Positions 54,457 through 64,000 are shown, counted from the stretch's first letter. The stretch: DNA of 64,000 bases from Syntrophomonas sp. DTU019 (GCA_913757435.1 CAJYDM010000008.1:1-64000), one strand, 5' to 3'. Numbers and translations are program-made. The notes: generated from the letters alone by a model not told the origin.

Positions 54457-54484
54457 AAAGAGGGCATAAGGCCCTCTTTTACTT
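54457..54484 (+). terminator. terminator after the dipeptidase gene
   Basis: AAAGAGGGC pairs with GCCCTCTTT across five bases, followed by TACTT. Confidence 0.75.
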
Positions 54485-54705
54485 GGGGTCTAGAAGTCAG
54501 ATAAGTGATTTTAGTAGCTTTTCCTCGCGAAAAAGCAGAAGATTTTACCGTGTCGGCTATTTCCTGCTGCTAACGACAGCATAAGCTCGGAAACGCTTAT
54601 CTTTTGCACATCTTACGAAGCCCGGCTTAATGCGATGATGCGCACAACCGGGCCGTATTGTATTATAATGAACGTTAGATGACTGTGGGAAGAGGGGGAA
54701 CTAGT

Positions 54706-56379
54706 ATGGCTATCTCAAGTTATCAGAGCTATGACATCAATGTGCATGTCAAGGGATTTGGAACTTATGTAATACCTGCTGAGAGCACCACTGCAGAGCT
54801 GATCGATACACTGCGCGACAGGTTGCGCCATCGGGTGGTGGCGGCCATAATCGACAATCAGTTGGAGGATTTGAGCTTTGTCCTCGATAAGGACTGTGAT
54901 ATCGAACTGGTGGATATCAGTAGTGAGATCGGGGCCAGAATTTACCGCCGCAGTGTAGTCTTTATGCTCATCCGTGCCTGCCGGAGCCTATTTCCCTATA
55001 GCGAGCTGATTGTCAAGCATTCGCTTTCAAACGGCTTATACTGTGAACTCGAAGATATTTCACTAAGTGATGAGGATATAGAGCAGATCCAGAAGCGTAT
55101 GCGTGAATATGTGGTACAGGATCTGCCCATCAGCAAACATGTAGTGAGCCGCGAAGAGGCGCGGCGCATCTATGCTCGGCAATGCCAGCTGGACAAGGTC
55201 GGGCTGTTGGAGTACCGGGATAAGGCCACCGTCCACATCTATGAACTGGACGGCCATTATGAATATTTTTACGGTTATATGCTGCCAAATACCTGTGATT
55301 TGGACAGTTTCCGCCTCATCAATTATCCTCCCGGGATGATATTACAGACTCCGGATGTCAACTACCCGGAAGGTATTCGGCCGTTCACCGACCTCCCCAA
55401 ATTATTCAACGTCTACCAGGAGGCCAAAAAATGGGCGGTTATGATGGGCACTCCCCATGTGGCCGCTTTGAACGGTATTATTCAGCAGGGCGGCCTGAAG
55501 GATCTGATAATGATCAACGAGGCCTTGCATGAGAAGAAAATCTCTGACATCGCGGACCAGATCTGCTCTGACCCCGCCATCCGGCTGGTCACCATAGCCG
55601 GTCCTTCTTCTTCGGGTAAGACCACTTTTGCCAACCGTCTGATGATACAGCTTAGAGCTAATGGAAGGCGCCCCGTGGCCATTTCCCTGGATAATTACTT
55701 CCTCGATCGCGATCTTACCCCAAAAGATGAAAATGGAGAATTTGACTTTGAAGCCCTTGAAGCCTTGCAGTTGGACTTGTTCAATGACCACCTCTGCCGC
55801 CTCATTGCCGGAGAAGAGGTGGAGATCCCGCGCTACGATTTCCTGACCGGCAAAAGCCACCTGCAGGCCAGCAGAATGCAGGTGCCGCCCGGGGAATTGA
55901 TAATCATTGAAGGTATTCATGGACTGAACGAAAAGCTGACCTTCAGCGTTCCTTCACAGCAGAAATTCCGCATATATATAAGTGCATTGACTCAGCTGAA
56001 CATCGATTACAGCAACCGTATACCGACCACAGATTCGCGTCTGATTCGCAGGATCGTTCGTGACAATCGGGTCAGAGGCTATTCCGCTCTGGAGACCTTG
56101 CGCCGGTGGCGTTCGGTACGCCGCGGGGAGGAGCGTAATATATTCCCATTTCAGGAGAACGCCGATGTGATGTTCAATTCCTCCTTAGTCTATGAACTGG
56201 CCATCTTAAAACCGCATATCGAGCCTTTACTAGAGGAAATCAAACCAGATGTGCGGGAATATGTAGAGGCCACTGCACTATTGAAGTTCTTGAGTTATTT
56301 CCGCGCCGCAACTGATGACTTCGTTGCGCCCAATTCGATACTGCGCGAATTTATCGGAGGAAGCTGGTTTAAGGATTAA
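54706..56379 (+). CDS. uridine kinase-like protein with TGS-like N-terminus
   Basis: A 557-residue protein. Residues 1-60 look like a TGS domain and 60-230 like the editing domain of threonyl-tRNA synthetase (RRSVVFMLIRACRSLFPYSE, VVSREEARRIYARQCQ). From about 285 there is a phosphoribulokinase/uridine kinase domain with a P loop in IAGPSSSGKTTFANRL, then ISLDNYFLDRD, PRYDFLTG and IIEGIHGLNE. This architecture is common in Clostridia and annotated as uridine kinase, though its true substrate is not known. ATG at 54706 follows GAGGGGG. Confidence 0.85.
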   Translation: MAISSYQSYDINVHVKGFGTYVIPAESTTAELIDTLRDRLRHRVVAAIIDNQLEDLSFVLDKDCDIELVDISSEIGARIYRRSVVFMLIRACRSLFPYSELIVKHSLSNGLYCELEDISLSDEDIEQIQKRMREYVVQDLPISKHVVSREEARRIYARQCQLDKVGLLEYRDKATVHIYELDGHYEYFYGYMLPNTCDLDSFRLINYPPGMILQTPDVNYPEGIRPFTDLPKLFNVYQEAKKWAVMMGTPHVAALNGIIQQGGLKDLIMINEALHEKKISDIADQICSDPAIRLVTIAGPSSSGKTTFANRLMIQLRANGRRPVAISLDNYFLDRDLTPKDENGEFDFEALEALQLDLFNDHLCRLIAGEEVEIPRYDFLTGKSHLQASRMQVPPGELIIIEGIHGLNEKLTFSVPSQQKFRIYISALTQLNIDYSNRIPTTDSRLIRRIVRDNRVRGYSALETLRRWRSVRRGEERNIFPFQENADVMFNSSLVYELAILKPHIEPLLEEIKPDVREYVEATALLKFLSYFRAATDDFVAPNSILREFIGGSWFKD

Positions 56380-56819
56380 GTTCTGACAGGCTGATTTGAA
56401 CTGACCGGTTGAGCACAGAATAATATAGTGTTCGAATTTCTGTTTATAGATTTTTTCCTCGTTGGTGAGCATGCTCTGTTAAGAGTGACTGGATAATCAA
56501 CGAGCTGATTGAGAACTGATTTCAAACTTACATAGATAAAACGTCACCAGGGGGTCCGGACTGATCACTTATTTTTTCCTCGGCGTAGGGGTGGGGCTCT
56601 GCTCCATCCGAAAAAACGGGTGCCCTTCGTCTACCTTCAGGGCTTATTGAGGCGGGCCGGGCCTAAGGGCGGTTTAAGCAGGTAGAATGAGCAACAGCAG
56701 AGGGAGGTAGGCACTGTCCTAATAGTATCTGTATAGTTAAAAAGAAATGATTCGAAAGTGACTCAGAAAATGACACAGATAAAGCGTCCCCGTGTGTCAT
56801 TAAGATAAGGAGGGTTGTA
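56380..56819. other. intergenic stretch with a short inverted repeat
   Basis: About 440 bases without a gene. TGACAC (56771-56776) and GTGTCA (56794-56799) face each other just before the next gene, and a related phrase (GATAAAACGTCACC) occurs near 56535. They could be operator or relic repeat sequences. No clear promoter stands out. Confidence 0.4.
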
Positions 56820-58244
56820 ATGCCGAGTCTGTTTCAACGTCGTCTGACCCTGTTCTATTTTTTGCTCATCGCAGCCGTCATGGCGGCCATGGGGTTTATA
56901 CTCTATATGGTTATCGATCGCAGCGGCTTCGATTTCACTGCGGACAAGTTCTTGATGACTGTACTCCTGGCCGCAGTCGCTGTAGGTATTCTAGCCCTAT
57001 TGATGAATATCTTGATTGCTGCACAGATTTCGCGGCCGCTGGATATCATCACCGCCGGGGTGGATAACATGTCGGAGGGCAATCTGCAGCACCGCATCCA
57101 CCTATTACCCTCGGATGAGTTGTACCATCTGGCTCAGACCATTAATGAGATGGCTGAAAGGCTGGAGAACAACCTGATCGAAATCTCCTCGGTGCGAAAT
57201 CGTCTCGCCCTGGTGCTGGACACCACGGTCAATGGCATCTTCACCGTAAGCCAGTACGGCCGCATCACTTATATGAACCGCCGGGCTGCCAAGATTCTGG
57301 GCATTGGCCCTGAACAAATTGGCCAAAAACACCAAGAAGTCCTGCAAAACCAGATATTGGTGGATATGATCGATAAGGTGCGCGTAAATTATCAGCCTAT
57401 TCGCAGCGAGGTTAAATTCCACGGTGTTTATGACCACCTTCTGGAAGTGAATGTGGTTCCCTTAAGAACCGGCTTAAATGGACGGGAGGATGGAACTTTA
57501 GCCATCTTCAATGACATCACCGAACTAAAAAGGCTGGAACGGGTCCGTAAGGATTTTGTGGCCAACGTCTCCCACGACCTGTTGACACCTGTGAATAACA
57601 TCACCGGATGTGCCAAGCATCTCTTGAACAGACGGGATATGGCAGATCAGGAAATCAAGTCTAACCTGGAATCTATCTATGAACAGTCCATCCGCCTGGA
57701 ACTCCTTATCAACCGGTTAATGGAGCTGTCCCGCATAGAATCTGGGCGCATGCAGTTGCACAAGCAGAACCTGGATCTTACAGCAGTGATCAACAAATCC
57801 ATCAGCATGTCGAGGATCGACCACGAACAGGAATTTATTGTGGAATTCAACCCGCCCCAACACCCTTTGATGGTCGATTTCGATGAACAGCTCATAGTGC
57901 AGGTAATGCTGAACCTGCTGGACAACGCCATCAAGTTCAGCCCACCGGGTTCACCGATCATAATATCCGTGGAAGATCGCCCGGAGGAGGTCAAAGTAAT
58001 GGTTGCCAACCAGGGCGAGGGCATCCCCCCACATGAAAAAGACCGTATTTTCGAGCGTTTCTACCGGGTTGATAAAGAGAGGTCCAATGACAGTGGGGGA
58101 TTTGGCCTGGGGCTATCCATAGTCAAACACCTGGTCGAACACCACAACGGCAAGCTGGGGGTAGAAAGCGAAATAGGAAGCGGGGCCACCTTTTTCTTTA
58201 CCTTGCCCCGCCAGCATGAGGACGAAAAGGAATCAGCCCAGTAG
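56820..58244 (+). CDS. membrane sensor histidine kinase (WalK/ResE-like)
   Basis: A 474-residue kinase. Two membrane helices (LFYFLLIAAVMAAMGFILYM and FLMTVLLAAVAVGILALLMN) are separated by only about 12 residues, so there is hardly any outside sensor. HAMP follows (about 67-120), then a PAS domain (VLDTTVNGIFTVSQYGRITY), HisKA with NVSHDLLTPVNNITG (Leu in place of the usual Arg after HD/EL), and ATPase with NLLDNAIKFSPPGSP and GGFGLGLSIVKHLV. No response regulator gene is adjacent. ATG at 56820 after AAGGAGGG. Confidence 0.9.
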   Translation: MPSLFQRRLTLFYFLLIAAVMAAMGFILYMVIDRSGFDFTADKFLMTVLLAAVAVGILALLMNILIAAQISRPLDIITAGVDNMSEGNLQHRIHLLPSDELYHLAQTINEMAERLENNLIEISSVRNRLALVLDTTVNGIFTVSQYGRITYMNRRAAKILGIGPEQIGQKHQEVLQNQILVDMIDKVRVNYQPIRSEVKFHGVYDHLLEVNVVPLRTGLNGREDGTLAIFNDITELKRLERVRKDFVANVSHDLLTPVNNITGCAKHLLNRRDMADQEIKSNLESIYEQSIRLELLINRLMELSRIESGRMQLHKQNLDLTAVINKSISMSRIDHEQEFIVEFNPPQHPLMVDFDEQLIVQVMLNLLDNAIKFSPPGSPIIISVEDRPEEVKVMVANQGEGIPPHEKDRIFERFYRVDKERSNDSGGFGLGLSIVKHLVEHHNGKLGVESEIGSGATFFFTLPRQHEDEKESAQ

Positions 58245-58432
58245 CTCAGTCTGTTCGTGGCAGCGGCGGTTGATGGAACCGGATGTGGTTTGCCAGGTGC
58301 ATTAAGCCCGGTCTTACAACCCAGCCGCCTGATTTACGATCGAAAACTTCATGACCCCAAATGGCAGGAAATAAAACCCGCTGTAGAGAATTAACAGCAG
58401 ATATTGACCTTGAAACGAGGGAGGGCGTCTGG

Positions 58433-58705
58433 TTGAACAGAAATCAAATTGCCAAGGTTACGGTTTCGATATTTAACGAAGACTATGTAGTAAGAGGAGA
58501 AGAGGATCCTGAATACATACAGATGCTGGCCTCCTATGTGGACAGACGCATGCGCATGATTTACCAGCGTAATCCCAATCTGTCAAGCACCAAGGTGGCG
58601 GTGCTGACCGCCCTCAATTTGGCAGATGAGTTGAATAAGCTTCAGGAAGACTATGATGAGCTGGTCAAGGCCATGGAGGAGGAGCGTAAAAGCAGGATGG
58701 GCTGA
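58433..58705 (+). CDS. zapA: cell division protein ZapA
   Basis: A ZapA-type regulator that bundles FtsZ. The body KVTVSIFNEDYVVRGEEDPE, YIQMLASYVDRRMRMIYQRN and KVAVLTALNLADELNKLQED fits the family, ending in a coiled coil. I prefer the TTG at 58433, with GGGAGGG upstream and 90 residues; an ATG at 58361 would add 24 residues unlike the family. The stop overlaps the region just before polX, as in many Firmicutes. Confidence 0.85.
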   Translation: MNRNQIAKVTVSIFNEDYVVRGEEDPEYIQMLASYVDRRMRMIYQRNPNLSSTKVAVLTALNLADELNKLQEDYDELVKAMEEERKSRMG

Positions 58706-58708
58706 ACC

Positions 58709-60373
58709 ATGAACAACCAGGAAGTCGGGCAGATATTGGAGCGCATTGCCGCCCTGCTGCAGCTCAGCGATGAGAATCCCTTTAAGATCAGGGCTTACCG
58801 ACAAGCGGCACACAGTATCTATAACCTGGAATGCGATCTCTACGATCTTTATGCACAGAAGCGCCTTAGAGAGATCTCCGGGGTGGGCAAAACCGTTCAG
58901 GCCCACATCGAAGAGATTTTGAAAACTGGTGCTTCTGCTTATTTAGAGGAACTGAGCCGGCAGATCCCGGAGACGGTCGTGGATATGCTGCGTGTTCCTG
59001 GTCTCGGTCCCAAAACTGTGGTGCAGCTATATCAGGAACTGGGAATCGATAACCTGGCGGATCTTAAGGACTCAGCCCGTGCAGGCAGACTGAGAAACCT
59101 TCCAGGTGTGGGACCCAAAACCGAAGCCCGGATATTACAAGGCCTTCAGGTTCTACAGCAAAACGCGGACAAACACTCCATAGGACTGGCTCTGCCAATG
59201 GCTGAGAAATTGAGAGAGCACCTGCGCATCAACATGCCTGAGACCGAGGTGGAGATAGTAGGCAGCCTGCGCCGGGGCAAGCCCCTGGTCAGTGATGTGG
59301 ATATCCTGGTCGGGACTCTGGACAACAGGCGGGTAGGTCAGATCACATCAAAACTGGCCAACCTGGATATACGAGAGCAGGAGATGGACCGTATTGCTGG
59401 TTTGTTGCCTTCTCAGATCCCCTTCGAGATAATTCTGGTAAACCCTGAAGAATTCGCCTATCACCTTTTTACCAGCACCGGATCCAAATCCCACCGTGCC
59501 CGGGTTCTGGAGGAGATTTCGGCCAGGCCGGATAGCTTCTGCGATGAAACTCAGATTTATCATCACTGCCACCTGAGCTATATCCCCCCTGAATTGCGTG
59601 AAGACCGCGGGGAAATCGAAGCCGCCCGGGATAACCGCCTGCCCCAACCAGTGAGTCTCGGCGATATCAAGGGCGACTTGCATATGCATTCCAATTGGAG
59701 TGATGGCTCGGAAAATCTAATAGACTTGATGGCCGCAGCCCGCGCCCGGGGCTATGAATACCTGGCTATTACCGACCACAGCAGCTCCCTGCCCATTACC
59801 GGAGGCCTGGACCGGGAACGCCTTCGCATGCAAGGGCACATCATCGCTGAACTCAACCGGCAGCCCGGGCCCCGGCTGCTGCGAGGCATCGAGTGTGAAA
59901 TTCTGAAGGATGGCAGTCTGGACATTGTCGACGATGAACTGAAGCAGTTGGACGTGGTAATCGCCTCGATTCACAGCCATTTCCGCTTAGACCGCCAGGC
60001 CCAGACGGAGAGGTTGCTGCGCGTTATAGAGAATCCACATGTAGATATTATTGGGCACCTGACCGGGAGGATGCTCAATCGTCGGCCTGGATATGAACTG
60101 GACTTGGAACGGATTCTACAAGCGGTGCAAAGACATAAAAAGGTCCTGGAAATCAATTCCCATCCCTACCGTCTGGATATCGATGAGCATATCACCAGGC
60201 AGGCGGTAAGCCTGGGAATAAAGCTGGCGGTCAACAGTGATGCCCATAATCGATCGGAACTTGAACTGCTGCGTTATGGCATACTTTCAGCCCGGCGCGG
60301 CTGGGCACAAGCCAGGGATGTGATAAATACCTGGAGCCTGGCGGAGATCATGGCCTATTTCCACTCCTCGTGA
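58709..60373 (+). CDS. polX: DNA polymerase X family protein with PHP exonuclease domain
   Basis: A 554-residue PolX, a gap-filling DNA repair enzyme with 3'-5' exonuclease. Residues 1-150 hold the lyase-like and helix-hairpin-helix part (GVGKTVQAHIEEIL, VPGLGPKTVVQLYQ). The palm has GSLRRGKPLVSDVDILV with Asp196 and Asp198. The third catalytic carboxylate, usually Asp in a vDLR strand, is Glu240 (PFEIILV). The PHP domain begins near 322 with DLHMHSNWSDG (His325, His327) and has ITDHS, GIECEI, SIHSHF, IIGHLTGR and NSDAHN, all intact. So the nuclease looks active; polymerase activity may be reduced. Confidence 0.92.
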   Translation: MNNQEVGQILERIAALLQLSDENPFKIRAYRQAAHSIYNLECDLYDLYAQKRLREISGVGKTVQAHIEEILKTGASAYLEELSRQIPETVVDMLRVPGLGPKTVVQLYQELGIDNLADLKDSARAGRLRNLPGVGPKTEARILQGLQVLQQNADKHSIGLALPMAEKLREHLRINMPETEVEIVGSLRRGKPLVSDVDILVGTLDNRRVGQITSKLANLDIREQEMDRIAGLLPSQIPFEIILVNPEEFAYHLFTSTGSKSHRARVLEEISARPDSFCDETQIYHHCHLSYIPPELREDRGEIEAARDNRLPQPVSLGDIKGDLHMHSNWSDGSENLIDLMAAARARGYEYLAITDHSSSLPITGGLDRERLRMQGHIIAELNRQPGPRLLRGIECEILKDGSLDIVDDELKQLDVVIASIHSHFRLDRQAQTERLLRVIENPHVDIIGHLTGRMLNRRPGYELDLERILQAVQRHKKVLEINSHPYRLDIDEHITRQAVSLGIKLAVNSDAHNRSELELLRYGILSARRGWAQARDVINTWSLAEIMAYFHSS

Positions 60374-60665
60374 CCAGTCGAGCCTGGAACGCAAAAGGTA
60401 CATGCTGATCTATAAACCTCAATGAGCCGGTTTTATTGGCTATGCCCTCTAAGTCTTAGCTAAGATCCCCTGCCGCTGTCCTTTCTAACCGGAATGTATT
60501 CCTGTTTTGCGCCCCATTCACAAATTATCTCTGCACTCAGGAGTTTTCAGCATTAAGTATAAACGTCTCGCCTGATTCTCTTCTCAGGCAAGGGCCAGAG
60601 GGGAATAAACCCATTGTACTAAGCACAATAATAAATCATACCGGCATTTAAGGAGGTTGGGACCT

Positions 60666-61334
60666 GTGCTGAGTTTTGCGCTTAGGGCTGCAGTGATGTA
60701 TTTTCTGGCTTTGATCATGGTAAGGGTATTAGGCAAGCGGGCCCTGGGTGAACTGGGGCCTTTTGATTTTGTGGTCATGACCGGGGTAGGCCACACTGTG
60801 GTCTCCATCGCCCTGGACCAGAGCATCCCGTTCATAGAGGGAATAATAGTACTGTTCACGCTGGCTGGCCTGGAATGGTTAATGTGCTACCTGGGGTTGA
60901 AAAGCCAGAAGTTGTCTAATCTCATTATCGGCACCCCCAAGGTGCTGATCGAGGACGGCCGCATCATCAAAGAGAACCTGGCCAAAGAGAATTTCAATGT
61001 CGATGACCTCATGCAGGAACTGCGCAAACAGGGCATCCCTGATGTGGATATGGTGGAAAAAGGGGTCCTGGAATCCTGCGGGGGATTCAGCGTGATCTTG
61101 CGTGGCGGAGATGAACCCGTGACCAGGCGTGATCTGGGCATAGCCCCGCCACCGCGCAGTGAAATCCTGACCCGGGTAGGGATGTCCCGCAAAGATTTCT
61201 TCCAGCAACAGCAGGGGCCTAGCTGGCAGGGTGAACCAGAGTTGTCCCTGCCGGAGGCCTTCAACAAACTGCAAGCCCAACTGGAGAATCTGTCGACTCG
61301 CCTGGATGAGATAAGCAAGGCTGTAAAGGCCTAA
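60666..61334 (+). CDS. DUF421 family membrane protein (YetF-like)
   Basis: A 222-residue protein with three N-terminal membrane helices (FALRAAVMYFLALIMVRVLG, FVVMTGVGHTVVSIALD, EGIIVLFTLAGLEWLMCYLG), the LGKRALGELGPFDFV motif and the soluble LIIGTPKVLIEDGRIIKENL / DDLMQELRKQGIPDV region typical of YetF proteins. Function unknown; relatives in Bacillus are tied to spore germinant receptors (YetF, YrbG-like). GTG at 60666 with GGAGGT upstream. Confidence 0.85.
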   Translation: MLSFALRAAVMYFLALIMVRVLGKRALGELGPFDFVVMTGVGHTVVSIALDQSIPFIEGIIVLFTLAGLEWLMCYLGLKSQKLSNLIIGTPKVLIEDGRIIKENLAKENFNVDDLMQELRKQGIPDVDMVEKGVLESCGGFSVILRGGDEPVTRRDLGIAPPPRSEILTRVGMSRKDFFQQQQGPSWQGEPELSLPEAFNKLQAQLENLSTRLDEISKAVKA

Positions 61335-61404
61335 TATATCGGTTTGTGATATAATGGAAACGCATTTTTATACTGCCGATTTTTGACGGTGAAAGGTGGT
61401 TATT

Positions 61405-62352
61405 ATGAAGTTACGGGAAATATACGAACTGGCAATAAACCTGGGAAAAAAATACGACCCGCGCGGAGATGGAATCAACGCTCTGCTGGAGAGGGAAGAG
61501 AAGGCTTACCAGGCATTGAAGAGTGATGAACAAGAATTCTACGACACTGAATGTCTGGTCAATCCCTACGCAGATACCCGCATCTTGAACGGCACCGGGA
61601 ATGAAGACATTAAAACCGTGATGACGGGGATAGACATTGAAACCCCGGAGGTCCTGCTGGCAGACCAACTCAAAGGCCGAGGCCGCCAGATCGACGCGCT
61701 CATCGCCCACCATCCCGAAGGCATAGCCCAAGTTGCCCTGCACCAGGTGATGCATGTGCAGGCTGACATGCTGGCTGATGCAGGTGTGCCTATCAATGTC
61801 GCTGAGGGCATCATGGTGTCTCGCATCGCCGAGGTGCGCCGTGCCCTCATGCCCGCCAATCACCAGCGGGCGGTCGACGCAGCCCGGCTATTGGATATGC
61901 CTTTTATGTGCGTGCACTCCCCGGCGGACAATCTGGTCAACCATTATCTCAACCGGCTGTTTGCTGAAAACGCCTATCGCAGCGTGGAAGATGTGGTGGA
62001 ATTGCTCTTGACCATTCCCGAGTATAAAATGGCCCGCCGCCTCAAGGCCGGCCCGCGCATTCTGGTGGGGGACAAAAAGCGGCGCGCCGGGCAGATCTTT
62101 GTCAAAATGACCGGGGGCACCGGAGGATCGGAAAAATCCTATGAGAAGCTGGCGCAGGCCAGGGTGGGTACGGTGATCGCTATGCATATGACTGACAAGC
62201 ATCGTCAGGCAGCTAAAGACAACCATATAAATGTGATCATATCCGGACATATGGCCAGCGATTCGCTGGGCATGAACCTATTCCTGGATGAACTGACCAA
62301 GCGGGGCCTGGAAATACTGCCTTGTGCCGGGTTGCTGCGGGTGGAGCGTTAA
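61405..62352 (+). CDS. NIF3-like metal-binding protein
   Basis: The 315-residue protein has the NIF3 signature: DALIAHHPEGIA near residue 95 (His pair), a His cluster in CVHSPADNLVNHYL, TGGTGGSEKSYEKLAQ near 235, and NVIISGHMASDSLGMN near the end. NIF3 proteins bind two metal ions; the physiological role is debated. Longer N-terminus than the classical form. ATG at 61405, after AAAGGTGG. Confidence 0.8.
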   Translation: MKLREIYELAINLGKKYDPRGDGINALLEREEKAYQALKSDEQEFYDTECLVNPYADTRILNGTGNEDIKTVMTGIDIETPEVLLADQLKGRGRQIDALIAHHPEGIAQVALHQVMHVQADMLADAGVPINVAEGIMVSRIAEVRRALMPANHQRAVDAARLLDMPFMCVHSPADNLVNHYLNRLFAENAYRSVEDVVELLLTIPEYKMARRLKAGPRILVGDKKRRAGQIFVKMTGGTGGSEKSYEKLAQARVGTVIAMHMTDKHRQAAKDNHINVIISGHMASDSLGMNLFLDELTKRGLEILPCAGLLRVER

Positions 62353-62374
62353 TCGTCGCCCAGGAGGAAACATC

Positions 62375-64000
62375 GTGGAATTATTAGCCCCGGCCGGCAA
62401 TTGGACCGCCATGCAAGCCGCCTTTGCCAACGGCGCCGATGCGGTCTATCTGGGTGGACAGAAGTTCAATGCACGCCACAGCGCGGACAATTTTAGCATG
62501 GATCAGGTCCAGAAGGCGGTTGAATACGCCCGGGTACGTAATAAAAAAATGTATATTACTTTCAATACCTTGATCGACAATCAGGAATTCTCGGCTGCGC
62601 TGGATTATGCCTATGATCTGTATGCTGCTGGGGTAGATGCTGTCATCGTGCAGGATCTCGGTCTGTTGACCAGCTTGCGCCGACTGTTGCCCCAATTGCC
62701 TGTGCATGCCAGCACACAGATGACGGTGCACAACAGCCCAGCGGCGGCGCTGCTGTTGCAACAGGGGGTATCCCGCCTAGTGCTCGCCCGGGAGATGAGC
62801 ATCGCCGAGATCAAGTGTCTCCACCAGGATATTCCGGGAATAGAACTGGAAGTCTTTGCACACGGAGCCTTGTGCTTCTGCTATTCCGGACAATGCTTGT
62901 TCAGCAGCATGGTAGGGGGCAGAAGCGGAAATAGAGGCCGCTGTGCGCAGCCCTGCCGCTTGCCTTATCAACTGATCAAAGAAGATGGCAGAGAAAAGCG
63001 GGTGATGGATACAGCCGGGCGCTACCTGTTGAGCCCGGCCGACCTGTGTGTGGTGGATCATCTGGCTGAACTCAGAGAAGCCGGAGTGACGGCGCTAAAA
63101 ATCGAGGGGCGAATGAAACGGGCTGAGTATGTGGCGGTGGTTACCTCAGTCTACCGTCAGGCCTTGGACTTGCTGCAAGTTGATGCGTCAGCCGTTATTG
63201 ATGAATTGCAGCGCAAGAAGCTCTACCAGATATTCAACCGCACCTTGGGCAGCGGTTACCTGTTGCCTGAGCACAAGGTGCTAAACATAAACCGCCCCAA
63301 TAACCGGGGAGTATATTTAGGACGGGTCATTTCCCACCAGGCCGGGTACTTGACTATTAAATTGAGCGAAGAGCTGGCCTTGGGAGACGGCATCGAGGTC
63401 TGGGTGGCACAGGGCAAAGGGCCTTCCGCCATCGTCAGAGCCATTCTTGTGGAGGGAACGGCAGTGGCCCAGGCAGGGCGCGGACAGACTGTGACCATCC
63501 CGCTTACAGGCCGGGCAGCGCCGGGAGACCGGGTATTTAAGACCCATGATGAGGCCTTAATCAATGCTGCCCAAGCCAGTATTGAGTTGGATAAGGAATT
63601 CAAGATCCCGGTTCGGATGAAAGTGCAAATCGAAAGCGGAAAGCCTATGTTGCTGACCCTTGAGGATTTCAAAGGCCACCGGGTGCAAGTGGAAAGCGCC
63701 AACACCGCGGTAGCATCTCAGAGGCAGCCCCTACAGGAAGATACTATAATGGAAAAATTGGGTCGCCTGGGGGGGACCCCTCTAGCCCTGCAGGAATACC
63801 AACTGGAATACCAGGGCGGGCTAATACTGCCTTTTAGCGACCTGAACGACAGCCGCCGCCGGGCTGTTGAGCAGCTCCTGGATTTGATAATCGACCGCCC
63901 TCCTCTCAATATAGATGATCGGCAGCGCTTCGATCAGGAGGTTAAGGCGCATCAGCCCAAGTCCGGCCGAAGGCCTTCACAGGCGGCGCTCCTGAGCATT
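62375..64000 (+). CDS. U32 peptidase family protein (RlhA-like), C-terminus cut by window edge
   Basis: The frame opens with a GTG at 62375 behind CAGGAGG and stays open to the end of the window (542 residues visible). The TIM-barrel U32 domain starts ELLAPAGNWTAMQAAFANGA with DAVYLGG, then FAHGALCFCYSGQCLFSSMV, the Cys-containing GRCAQPCRLPY, and KIEGRMKRAEYVA. A second domain with collagenase-like (DUF3656) features follows from about residue 400. This two-part layout is that of RlhA, which hydroxylates a 23S rRNA cytidine, and of relatives once called collagenases. The Cys residues would hold an Fe-S cluster. Confidence 0.88.
   Translation, partial: MELLAPAGNWTAMQAAFANGADAVYLGGQKFNARHSADNFSMDQVQKAVEYARVRNKKMYITFNTLIDNQEFSAALDYAYDLYAAGVDAVIVQDLGLLTSLRRLLPQLPVHASTQMTVHNSPAAALLLQQGVSRLVLAREMSIAEIKCLHQDIPGIELEVFAHGALCFCYSGQCLFSSMVGGRSGNRGRCAQPCRLPYQLIKEDGREKRVMDTAGRYLLSPADLCVVDHLAELREAGVTALKIEGRMKRAEYVAVVTSVYRQALDLLQVDASAVIDELQRKKLYQIFNRTLGSGYLLPEHKVLNINRPNNRGVYLGRVISHQAGYLTIKLSEELALGDGIEVWVAQGKGPSAIVRAILVEGTAVAQAGRGQTVTIPLTGRAAPGDRVFKTHDEALINAAQASIELDKEFKIPVRMKVQIESGKPMLLTLEDFKGHRVQVESANTAVASQRQPLQEDTIMEKLGRLGGTPLALQEYQLEYQGGLILPFSDLNDSRRRAVEQLLDLIIDRPPLNIDDRQRFDQEVKAHQPKSGRRPSQAALLSI

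Overview
The window looks like a chromosomal segment of a spore-forming, anaerobic Firmicute of the class Clostridia, probably close to Syntrophomonadales. The evidence is a phenylalanine T-box before pheST, an infC-rpmI-rplT operon with an AUU start, a ytxC/DUF445/thrS block, a YqzL-like small protein, a PdaB-like deacetylase, several orphan PAS-type sensor kinases, and strong GGAGG ribosome binding sites throughout. The genus is an inference; no marker here fixes it.

Layout. 1-5.5 kb: a truncated PAS-GAF sensor gene, an ADP-ribosylglycohydrolase with a broken N-terminus, a hypothetical gene, and a set of inositol phosphatase, nitroreductase and metallo-beta-lactamase genes. 5.5-7.3 kb: an indel-riddled copy of an IS1182-type element whose intact sister lies at 27.6-29.4 kb. 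7.5-20.7 kb: a surface-glycan locus. A Ser-Gly hexapeptide repeat protein (frame broken in the middle) faces an eight-gene minus-strand operon: legB, legC, legG, legI, an acetyltransferase, ptmE, legF (the legionaminic acid pathway to its CMP sugar) and a MAF-type glycosyltransferase carrying a degenerate KdsC-like HAD domain. A second protein with a similar C-terminal domain diverges from legB.

20.7-29.4 kb: a mobile-element graveyard. IS110 and IS1634-like fragments precede a VirD4/TraG coupling-protein gene. That gene is split by a group II intron, whose own reverse transcriptase is split by an IS with a clean 6-bp target duplication. Both splits can be resolved to the base and both restore reading frames. 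A fragment of trpC and the intact IS1182-like element follow.

29.6-43.5 kb: ordinary chromosome with cobS-cobC, rmuC, a PdaB-like gene, two paralogous orphan histidine kinases around an SH3/copper-amine-oxidase-fold protein, a possible structured RNA, a 28-residue and a 29-residue peptide gene, tRNA-Val(GAC), and a 65-bp perfect palindrome. 43.6-64 kb: the housekeeping block ytxC, DUF445, thrS, infC-rpmI-rplT, a 23S rRNA methyltransferase, yqzL-like, T-box-pheS-pheT, a VanX-like dipeptidase, a uridine-kinase-like protein, a WalK-like kinase, zapA, polX, DUF421, a NIF3-like gene and the start of a U32 peptidase-family gene.

The most interesting biology is the 7.5-20.7 kb locus. A complete nonulosonic acid pathway and one glycosyltransferase lie between two leaderless proteins with related C-terminal domains, one built from Ser-containing hexapeptides. 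This suggests a glycosylated surface or spore-surface protein system (inference). The 5.5-9.5 kb stretch carries many small indels and may be unpolished sequence, so the repeat gene's frame breaks should be treated with caution.
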